From Lachnospiraceae bacterium (GTDB lineage Bacteria > Bacillota > Clostridia > Lachnospirales > Lachnospiraceae): 36,220 bases of DNA. The notes beneath the pieces are model-generated. The model was not told the DNA's origin. It saw only the letters and a program-made list of their open reading frames with translations, and ran no database searches. Location of the stretch: NCBI GenBank assembly GCA_022510685.1, contig JAFLTA010000028.1, forward strand, positions 1 through 36,220. Reading direction: 5' to 3'. Of the stretch, positions 29,537 to 36,220 are shown piece by piece. The stretch's first letter is position 1. Each line of letters opens with the position of its first letter. A program made the position numbers and the translations under genes.

Positions 29537-31332
29537 ACCGCATCCACATCTTGTTTGCATATGGTCATCAAATCCTTTTTGGACGGATTGTCCATTTGAA
29601 TGAGACGGTTTGCCTGATTCATGACCACTTTTTCAAACAAATTTCGGATTCCTCTGGCATTACCAAAATCCTTCTTCGCTTCTTCATCCAGCTTCTTTAA
29701 ATAGTTTCCGGCTGCCCTTCTGGCAGTTTTTTCCAGAGTGAGACCTGCATTTTCTGCCATTACATCCAGAATATCAAGCAGTTCTGCATCCGAATAATCC
29801 GGGAAATCTATAAATTTGTTGAATCGGGAGACCAGTCCCGTATTACTCTTTAAAAATGTCTTCATCTCCCGGGTATAACCCGCCACAATAATGACCAGAT
29901 TATCACGATGGTCTTCCATTAATTTGACCAGAGTATCCACCGCCTCCATGCCGAAGTCATTGGGCACATCCGGATTGACGAGAGAGTAGGCTTCATCAAT
30001 AAAGAGAACACCGCCAATTGCCTGCTCCACCAGTTCATGTACCTTAATCGCTGTCTGTCCCACATAGCCTGCCACAAGACCGGAGCGGTCAGTCTCAATT
30101 ACCGTTCCCTCTGACAGAATTCCGAGTTCTTTATATATTCGGGACACTAATCTCGCCACCGTTGTCTTACCTGTCCCCGGCGAACCGGTAAACACCATGT
30201 GATAAGACATATCCATAGTCGGCATATTCATACTTTCCCGCAATTTACGAATACGAATCAAATTTATCAGGGATTGGATTTCCTGCTTCACACCCTGCAG
30301 ACCCACCAGTGCATCCAACTCATCCACAAGCTTTTGCAAGCGTTCCTCTGCCTCTTTCCGCAGTCTCTCCTCTCGCTCCTGAATGCGCTTTTTCACCAGT
30401 TGGAACTGCTCTCTGGCAAGCTCCTGTTCCCGCTGGGCAGCAAGACGTTCTTCCTCCTCCCGTTTCTTTTCCTCGGCAAGACGTTTTTTCTCTGCTTCCC
30501 GCTTTTTCTTTTCTGTCTCCTGTTTTTTCTTCTCTGCTTCTTCTTTATTCTTTTTATTTGTTTCCTTTTGGTTTTCCTCTTTTTCTTCTGCAGACTCCGC
30601 AGGTTCCGGTAACTTCGGCTCCTCATCCTCCGCATTTGCATCAGTTTTTTTCTTAGCAGGCTTGTCCTTTTTCGACTGCTTGGGCGGTTTTTGAATCTCC
30701 ACTCCGCCTACTGCAATGGTTTTGTTTGGCTTTTCCTCTTTTACATGAAGCCATCTGACACCATTGGTAATATCGCCTCCATGCAGCTTATGGAACAAGT
30801 ATCCTTCGTGATTCCATGTCTGATGCTCGTCCAAAAACAGACAAATCTTAGTATAATACTTGCGGATAAAATCATTGACCTCTTTATCCTTACCGTCATT
30901 CAGATATGTCATGCATAACAATATATTAAGAAAAGCATCCAGAAACTCCTCACCCGTATTCTTCCGAAAATCTTTGTCGTAAACACCACACAATTGTAAT
31001 AAAATCGGTGGAAAATCACAGAAACGCGCACTGTCATCAATCGTCTTCTGCGGAACATCTTCACCACCATGTATCTCTAAAGGATTGGTATTCGTGATCA
31101 GACTAATGTATTCTTTCTGGTTCTCTAATAATTCCCCGCAATGTACCGCCAGATTCATCAATACCGACTGCACATAACGATCCAATACATCCGTACTGGA
31201 CTGCTTCATTACCTGTCTCGCCTGCTCCCAGAATCCGTTTTTTTCAAGATTTTCGCAATATTTCACTAGTTTTTCATAGTTCTGCCGCCCCATTAACAAT
31301 AAGGAGTCTGCCTGATATTTCACCTTTGACAT
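29533..31332 (-). CDS. AAA ATPase, SpoVK/CbbX/EccA-like
   Basis: A 599-residue protein (start ATG 31332, GGGAGG upstream; a frame to 31368 is rejected). Residues 1-215 are helical without a known family. Residues 215-335 are very rich in Lys/Glu, a charged coiled coil and linker. The AAA domain has Walker A GSPGTGKT (383-390), Walker B VLFIDEAYS (442-450) and the GYTREM and SRFNKFIDFPDY sensor segments of the CbbX/SpoVK class. The layout (helical N-terminus, then CbxX AAA) resembles EccA of type VII secretion and SpoVK. No secretion gene lies nearby. It has a TTGAAA-18-TATAAT promoter. Confidence 0.88.
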   Translation of the reverse strand: MSKVKYQADSLLLMGRQNYEKLVKYCENLEKNGFWEQARQVMKQSSTDVLDRYVQSVLMNLAVHCGELLENQKEYISLITNTNPLEIHGGEDVPQKTIDDSARFCDFPPILLQLCGVYDKDFRKNTGEEFLDAFLNILLCMTYLNDGKDKEVNDFIRKYYTKICLFLDEHQTWNHEGYLFHKLHGGDITNGVRWLHVKEEKPNKTIAVGGVEIQKPPKQSKKDKPAKKKTDANAEDEEPKLPEPAESAEEKEENQKETNKKNKEEAEKKKQETEKKKREAEKKRLAEEKKREEEERLAAQREQELAREQFQLVKKRIQEREERLRKEAEERLQKLVDELDALVGLQGVKQEIQSLINLIRIRKLRESMNMPTMDMSYHMVFTGSPGTGKTTVARLVSRIYKELGILSEGTVIETDRSGLVAGYVGQTAIKVHELVEQAIGGVLFIDEAYSLVNPDVPNDFGMEAVDTLVKLMEDHRDNLVIIVAGYTREMKTFLKSNTGLVSRFNKFIDFPDYSDAELLDILDVMAENAGLTLEKTARRAAGNYLKKLDEEAKKDFGNARGIRNLFEKVVMNQANRLIQMDNPSKKDLMTICKQDVDAV

Positions 31333-31369
31333 ATAGTGCCTCCCTCTATCACCAAAAAACGATTCCACA

Positions 31370-31399
31370 ATTATAATGATTTTACTATTATATTTTCAA
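31370..31399 (-). promoter_or_regulatory. Predicted promoter of the AAA gene
   Basis: TTGAAA (31394-31399) and a perfect TATAAT (31370-31375) are 18 bases apart on the minus strand, in an AT-rich gap after recG. Confidence 0.55.
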
Positions 31400-31515
31400 A
31401 AAAGCAATGACCATATTTGCATATTTTATTATTTCATACATAACAAAATTCTGCAACACAGGTAAACAGGCAACCCCGGCGTCAGATAAATTTTAAAAGA
31501 ATTTTTTGAAATAAA

Positions 31516-33555
31516 TCATAAAAAAATATCCCCTGCATAGATTTCCAGTTTTTCCCGGAGTCCTTCGTACTTTTTGCACATATCTATCACCTGAGTCCGC
31601 TCAAAACGGGACGCTGCATCGTTGGCACGCTTTAAAATATCTGCATCCTGATAGATATCCGCCAATGAAAAATCCAAATCACCACTCTGCCTAATCCCAA
31701 ACAAATCACCGGGTCCCCTTAGCTTTAAATCCTCCTCTGCCACCAGAAAACCATCATTAGAGCGTTCTAACACCCTAAGTCTCTCCATCGTTTCTTTGGA
31801 AGGATTTCCCGTCATAAAAATACAGTAAGACTGGGCACTTCCCCTGCCCACTCTGCCTCTCAACTGGTGCAGTTGTGCCAAACCGAATCTCTCCGCATTT
31901 TCCACCATCATCACTGTGGCATTGGGCACGTTAATTCCTACCTCAATAACCGTTGTGGAAACTAAAACATTCGTCTCTCCCTTTGCAAACCTGTCCATGA
32001 CTTCATTTTTTTCTGCCGGTTTCATCCGCCCGTGCAGGGTATCCACATGGACAGAGGGAGAAAGTGCCATGCGAAGGCTCTGTGCATAGTCGGTGACATT
32101 TTCCGCCTCCATATTTTCACTATCCTCCACCATCGGACATATGACGTATACCTGATGACCTTTTTGTACCTCTTTTTCAATGAAGCGATATGCGCTGGGG
32201 CGATAATTGGTACCCACCACACAATTTTGTATGGGCAGACGTCCCTGAGGAAGTCCCTTCATAACGGATACGTCCAGATCTCCGTACAATATGATCGCCA
32301 AAGTCCTGGGAATAGGGGTCGCACTCATGACAAGCATATGAGGCTCTTTTCCCTTTGCAAAAAACACTTCCCGCTGTCTCACCCCAAATCGATGCTGCTC
32401 ATCGGTGACCACCAATGCCAAATCCGCATAGGACACCTTATCCTGAATCAGTGCATGCGTTCCTACGATAATATCCAATTTATGGTTCGCAATCTGCTCC
32501 TGTATATCCCGTTTTTCCGACGCTGTCATGGAGCCGGTGAGAAGTCCCACCCGGACAGATAATGGTTCAAACAGCTCCTGAAATGTCTCATAATGCTGCT
32601 CTGCCAACACCTCAGTGGGCACCATAATAGCCCCTTGATGTCCATGCTCTGCCACGGTGAGCAATGCCAACACAGATACAATCGTCTTTCCGGAGCCTAC
32701 ATCCCCCTGAATCAGCCGGTTCATGACATAACCGGAATTCAAATCCGACTTGATACTGTTCCATGCCTCCATTTGTCCCTCTGTCAACGTATACGGTAAT
32801 TTCGCCAGCAATTGTTCTACTTGTCCTCCGGGCTCGACAACATAAACAGACTCCTTCCGGTGTCGGTTCTGCTTCATTTGATTCAATGCCAGGGCAAACA
32901 AAAAAAATTCCTCAAATACCAATCTGTTTCGTGCATTAAAATAAGATTCCTCATTTTGAGGAAAATGTATATCCTGCACTGCCTTCTTGTGAGGAATCAA
33001 TTCATATTCTTTTCGTATCTCCGGGGGGATAAAATCTCCGTTTAACTCTGTATCGGCAAGTGCCTGTTTGACTGCTTTCACGATTCCGTAATTCGTAAGC
33101 CCTGCCGTTAAAGGATATAAGGGCTGCAGCTTATATAACTGACTGAGGTATTCCTCCCGTTTTAACATCTTTGGTTGCTGCATCTGCAAACGACCGTTTT
33201 TCATTACAATTTTTCCACGGAGAATGTAACGGGTACCCATCTTTAAAGAACGCATTAAATACGGCATATTAAACCAAGTAACCGGAATGGCTCCGCTGGC
33301 GTCCCGCACTGTACAAGAAATTATCTTCAGATTTTTTACATAGGCAATTTTCGGTCTGGCAGTGAGACTGACCTCAATCACCATCACTCTGCCTTCTTCC
33401 GCCTGCTCTAACGGCTGAATCGGCTGATAAACATCATAACTGCGGGGATAATGTTTGAGTAAATCCCCAACAGTAACAATACCCAGTCTGGCATAGCAGG
33501 ATTGGACTTTTTCTCCAATCCCCTTAACGCAACGTATACTGTCTGTTTCCTTCAT
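31516..33555 (-). CDS. recG: ATP-dependent DNA helicase RecG
   Basis: Reverses stalled replication forks and moves Holliday junctions. The 679-residue enzyme has the N-terminal wedge/OB part (ARPKIAYVKNLKIISCTVRD), Walker A GDVGSGKT, helicase motif II DEQHRFGVRQRE, motif III MSATPIPRTLA, motif V VLVSTTVIEVGINVPNA and motif VI QLHQLRGRVGRG. All are at expected positions. CGGAGG lies before ATG 33555. It follows fakA by 13 bases, the common Asp23-fakA-recG order in Firmicutes. Confidence 0.98.
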   Translation of the reverse strand: MKETDSIRCVKGIGEKVQSCYARLGIVTVGDLLKHYPRSYDVYQPIQPLEQAEEGRVMVIEVSLTARPKIAYVKNLKIISCTVRDASGAIPVTWFNMPYLMRSLKMGTRYILRGKIVMKNGRLQMQQPKMLKREEYLSQLYKLQPLYPLTAGLTNYGIVKAVKQALADTELNGDFIPPEIRKEYELIPHKKAVQDIHFPQNEESYFNARNRLVFEEFFLFALALNQMKQNRHRKESVYVVEPGGQVEQLLAKLPYTLTEGQMEAWNSIKSDLNSGYVMNRLIQGDVGSGKTIVSVLALLTVAEHGHQGAIMVPTEVLAEQHYETFQELFEPLSVRVGLLTGSMTASEKRDIQEQIANHKLDIIVGTHALIQDKVSYADLALVVTDEQHRFGVRQREVFFAKGKEPHMLVMSATPIPRTLAIILYGDLDVSVMKGLPQGRLPIQNCVVGTNYRPSAYRFIEKEVQKGHQVYVICPMVEDSENMEAENVTDYAQSLRMALSPSVHVDTLHGRMKPAEKNEVMDRFAKGETNVLVSTTVIEVGINVPNATVMMVENAERFGLAQLHQLRGRVGRGSAQSYCIFMTGNPSKETMERLRVLERSNDGFLVAEEDLKLRGPGDLFGIRQSGDLDFSLADIYQDADILKRANDAASRFERTQVIDMCKKYEGLREKLEIYAGDIFL

Positions 33556-33568
33556 TCTGACCTCCGCT

Positions 33569-35248
33569 TTATTCTACGGAAACAAAATACCGGTACACCG
33601 GTTGTCCTCCATACTGTACTTCTACCTCTATGTCCTCATATTCTTTTTCCATCTGCTCTGCAATTTTCTGTGCCTCCTCCTCGGTTGCATCTTCACCATA
33701 GTACAAACTCACCAGCTCGGAATCCTCCTCCAGCAGGTTCTCTATCAGCTCTATCGTTGCTTCTGCCGCATTTTCACCTACAGAAACAATACTCTTATCT
33801 GTCAGTCCCATGAAGTCTCCCTGTTTAATATCTTTGCCGTCCATATTGGTATCACGCACGGCATAGGTCACCTGACCGGATTTAATGAGCTGCATTTCCT
33901 CCGTCATGGTCTCTGCATTCTCCTCTGCCGGTCTGCCGCTGATATAGCTTATCATAGCAGCAATACCCTGAGGAATGGTTTTAGACGGCACGACAAAAAC
34001 TTCCTTATCCTCTGTCAAATCTTTCGCCTGATTTGCCGCCAGTATGATATTTCCATTGTTTGGCAGCACAAAGATATGGTCTGCATTCACCTGTTTAATG
34101 GCTGACAACACATCATCCGTGCTGGGATTCATCGTCTGTCCACCCTCAATCACATAATCCACTCCCAAATCCTTAAAGATTCCAGCCAGACCGTCACCTG
34201 CAGAAACAGCGATAAAGCCCGTTTCCTTATGAGGCTGCTCAGGCTCTTTCTGCTCCGGCAGCGTTTTTTCTCCCCTTGCTATTTTTTCCGCATCCCGAAT
34301 GACTTTTTCCTCATGCTCCTCCCGCATATTGTCTATCTTCATGCTGGTGAGTGAGCCATAGGTCAATGCTTTTTGAATTGCCAGTCCCGGGTCATTGGTG
34401 TGTACATGCACCTTTACGATATCTTCATCGGCAACTACTACGACACAGTCTCCGATATTCTGTAAATAATCTTTCAATCGGCTTTCCACGACATCCTCAT
34501 CCCGCTCCAACATAATGATAAATTCGGTACAATAACCAAAACGAATGTCTACATCACTATTGGCTCCCGCAAAACTAATCACCTCTCCGGTTTCACCGCC
34601 CGTATTTAATGTAAAATCCGTCGTCTTTCCTTTCAGGGCATCAATGGCACCCCTAACAAAGGTCATCAAGCCCTCTCCACCGGAATCCACTACCCCTGCC
34701 TGCTTTAAGACAGGAAGCAAATCCGGCGTGCGCAGCAACGCTTCTTCCATCTCTGCTGCAACGGCATCACAAAACTCCTCAACATCCTCTGTATCACCAT
34801 TGACCAACATATCCATCGCCTTATCGGCACCCGCCTTGGCAACCGTGAGTATAGTTCCCTCTTTAGGTTTCATTACTGCTTTGTAAGCTGTCTCTGACGC
34901 ATGTTGGACAGCATTCCCCAGTACATTTACATCTACTTCCTGCAGTCCTTTCAACTCCTTAACAAAACCGCGAAAAATCTGAGACAGGATAACACCGGAA
35001 TTTCCTCTGGCACCCCGCAGAGAACCGCTGGAAATCGCCTTGCCGAGCTCATCCAGAGTCGGGTTTTGTAAGCCTGCCACATCCTTAGCAGCAGCCATAA
35101 TCGTCATCGTCATATTGGTACCCGTATCTCCATCCGGTACCGGAAATACATTTAACTCATTAATATATTCTTTCTTAGCCTCCAAGCTTTTTGCTCCAGC
35201 CAAAAACATTTTCTGCAACATCTTTGCATCCATTGTTTTAACGCCCAC
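33569..35248 (-). CDS. fakA: Fatty acid kinase FakA (DAK2 domain)
   Basis: Phosphorylates a fatty acid held by a FakB (DegV) protein so it can enter phospholipid synthesis. The 559-residue protein has the DhaL/DAK2 ATP site at the N-terminus (FPVPDGDTGTNM, GARGNSGVILSQIFRG, DSGGEGL). A linker and a C-terminal domain follow (FIAVSAGDGLAGIFKDLGVD). It starts at GTG (35248): AAGGAGGAG stands seven bases upstream, and the ATG five codons later has no site. No FakB gene lies in the window. It is the middle gene of Asp23-fakA-recG. Confidence 0.96.
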   Translation of the reverse strand: MGVKTMDAKMLQKMFLAGAKSLEAKKEYINELNVFPVPDGDTGTNMTMTIMAAAKDVAGLQNPTLDELGKAISSGSLRGARGNSGVILSQIFRGFVKELKGLQEVDVNVLGNAVQHASETAYKAVMKPKEGTILTVAKAGADKAMDMLVNGDTEDVEEFCDAVAAEMEEALLRTPDLLPVLKQAGVVDSGGEGLMTFVRGAIDALKGKTTDFTLNTGGETGEVISFAGANSDVDIRFGYCTEFIIMLERDEDVVESRLKDYLQNIGDCVVVVADEDIVKVHVHTNDPGLAIQKALTYGSLTSMKIDNMREEHEEKVIRDAEKIARGEKTLPEQKEPEQPHKETGFIAVSAGDGLAGIFKDLGVDYVIEGGQTMNPSTDDVLSAIKQVNADHIFVLPNNGNIILAANQAKDLTEDKEVFVVPSKTIPQGIAAMISYISGRPAEENAETMTEEMQLIKSGQVTYAVRDTNMDGKDIKQGDFMGLTDKSIVSVGENAAEATIELIENLLEEDSELVSLYYGEDATEEEAQKIAEQMEKEYEDIEVEVQYGGQPVYRYFVSVE

Positions 35249-35338
35249 GATTTTACTCCTCCTTGTTTATTTACGAGAATAACATCTTAGCATGATAGCT
35301 CCCTCTTACACTCCATTTTGCAACGTCATGCTTGTATC

Positions 35339-35701
35339 CTAATCCTCGTCTACAATACGAACCCCCTCAACAATCACGTTAATCTGTTCCACTTTCATAC
35401 CGGTAAATGTTTCAATTTTATAACGGACATGTTCCAACACATTCTGTGCTACTGCACGGATACTCACACCATATGCAACTATGATATGGAGTTCTACTTT
35501 AATACGGTTATCTGACACATATATGTTTACACCCCGTCCGGCATTTTCTTTTTTTAAGAGTTTGATTACTCCATCTTTTACATTGACAGCAGCCATTCCG
35601 ATAATGCCGATGCACTCCGCAGTGGCGGCTCCGGCATATTTTGCCAGCACATCCCTGTCAATCAGAATATTCCCCATTTCCGTATTCATTTTTCCCTTCA
35701 T
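35339..35701 (-). CDS. Asp23/Gls24-family protein
   Basis: A 120-residue protein of the Asp23/Gls24 (alkaline-shock, envelope-stress) family: IDRDVLAKYAGAATAECIGI followed by strand-rich VNIYVSDNRIKVELHIIVAY and a helix VLEHVRYKIE. Small members of this family accompany fakA in many Firmicutes; their job is not settled. ATG 35701 has GAGGTAGAAA upstream. A TTGCAC-17-TATACT promoter lies 140 bases farther. It starts the operon with fakA and recG. Confidence 0.93.
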   Translation of the reverse strand: MKGKMNTEMGNILIDRDVLAKYAGAATAECIGIIGMAAVNVKDGVIKLLKKENAGRGVNIYVSDNRIKVELHIIVAYGVSIRAVAQNVLEHVRYKIETFTGMKVEQINVIVEGVRIVDED

Positions 35702-35840
35702 TTTCTACCTCTTTTCTGCGCCACCTTTACGCATTATCATTTTATGTTGTTAAAATTTGAACTCTATTTCGTCCCCGACTTGTTTTTTCATTCAAGTTTC
35801 CCAGTATCTGTCATATATTAACAATAAGGTACACTTAATC

Positions 35841-35869
35841 AGTATATCCTATTCACTATCTTTGTGCAA
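35841..35869 (-). promoter_or_regulatory. Predicted promoter of Asp23-fakA-recG operon
   Basis: TTGCAC (35864-35869) and TATACT (35841-35846) are 17 bases apart on the minus strand. The leader would be about 130 bases. The divergent small gene starts 33 bases beyond the -35. Confidence 0.6.
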
Positions 35870-35901
35870 GATATCAGTGCGGATAAGACAGGAGGATTGC
35901 C

Positions 35902-36039
35902 ATGCGCCATATGATAGGTTTCATATTATTCTGGATTGCCATTGGCATGACTATTATGCTCTTTATCGAAAACGGAGTCATTGCACTGCTCATCATTATT
36001 CTCTGTCTGGTACTGGGCTACAACCTTTTCTGCTCTTAG
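35902..36039 (+). CDS. 45-residue membrane peptide
   Basis: ATG 35902 follows an ACAGGAGG site six bases upstream. The 45-residue product starts MRHMIGFILFWIAIGMTIML, has a short FIEN turn and a second hydrophobic stretch GVIALLIIILCLVLGYNLFC. Two membrane helices in hairpin form are likely. Both ends are short, and the protein ends in CS. No ortholog function is known to me. It is divergent from the Asp23 operon. The strong ribosome binding site and membrane-like composition make it real. Confidence 0.75.
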   Translation: MRHMIGFILFWIAIGMTIMLFIENGVIALLIIILCLVLGYNLFCS

Positions 36040-36220
36040 ACTAATCTGCACTCCCCTTGTAGGGTATTGTACTGTCATGTAAGCAGAGCGCATATCCCTT
36101 CGTCATTTTGCATTTACTCTATAAATTGTGATGGTACGCAAATCATTCACTTTGGGACACGCTTGCGCTTGATGAACAGCGTAATGGTGCATAAAGTCTG
36201 AAAAAACCAGACTTAAGCAC
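36040..36220. other. Right-end intergenic stretch
   Basis: No frame with a ribosome binding site is seen. AAGTCTG and CAGACTT (36194-36214) can pair around a loop containing six A. Neither strand follows it with a T-run, so it is not a clear terminator. Confidence 0.4.

Noticed and set aside
36194-36214. Terminator for the 45-residue gene
   Set aside because: The stem is only 7 bp and lacks a T-run on either side.

Overview
The window looks like chromosome from a low- to mid-GC Gram-positive anaerobe of the Clostridia, most likely a member of the Lachnospiraceae. This rests on gene content: an oxygen-sensitive class III ribonucleotide reductase, Firmicutes-type rsmD-coaD, fakA and Asp23 genes, SpoIID- and SpoVK-related proteins, strong AGGAGG ribosome binding sites and TTGACA-17-TATAAT promoters. 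Nearly every gene is on the minus strand, so the window reads right to left. The clear plus-strand genes are a YihY-type membrane protein (12337-13200) and a 45-residue membrane peptide near the right edge (35902-36039). No rRNA, tRNA, CRISPR array, insertion sequence or prophage was recognised.

Left end (1-1730) is a decaying accessory patch. It holds the start of a DUF4116 repeat protein cut by the window edge, a frameshifted unknown gene, an antitoxin-like 62-residue protein with a TTG start, and a GNAT-toxin-like gene that keeps only its N-terminal third. Two unrelated genes in this patch share the same 37-bp leader. Next come the glycolytic genes in the order gap, pgk, tpiA (4965 down to 1772), with a perfect hairpin between gap and pgk.

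The class III ribonucleotide reductase unit (8306 down to 5130) has tandem NrdR-type boxes over its promoter, a long leader with a hairpin and a 32-codon ORF, nrdD, a 16-residue ORF with a strong ribosome binding site, then nrdG. Then come a sigma-factor-like protein that lacks region 4, translationally coupled to mutY, a lysine-rich secreted protein, and a flavin-reductase-like protein. Two tandem 80-bp units, each built of three hairpins, precede yihY.

The 19740-13236 block is a Gld-type ABC export system (ATPase, permease, GldG-like protein, DUF4340 protein) followed by a SpoIID-domain protein. Cyclophilin, a stand-alone CheY and a NUDIX hydrolase follow as single units. The 26924-21575 operon encodes a U32 protein, an FtsW/RodA-type glycosyltransferase and a class B penicillin-binding protein. 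The right third has rsmD, coaD, an uncharacterised coiled-coil protein and zapA with a long disordered tail, then an EccA/SpoVK-like AAA ATPase. The Asp23-fakA-recG operon, from its own promoter, ends the block.

The best candidates for undescribed biology are the nrdDG leader with its two tiny ORFs, the decaying toxin-antitoxin-like patch with its duplicated leader, the covarying hairpin repeats before yihY, and the region-4-less sigma-like protein.
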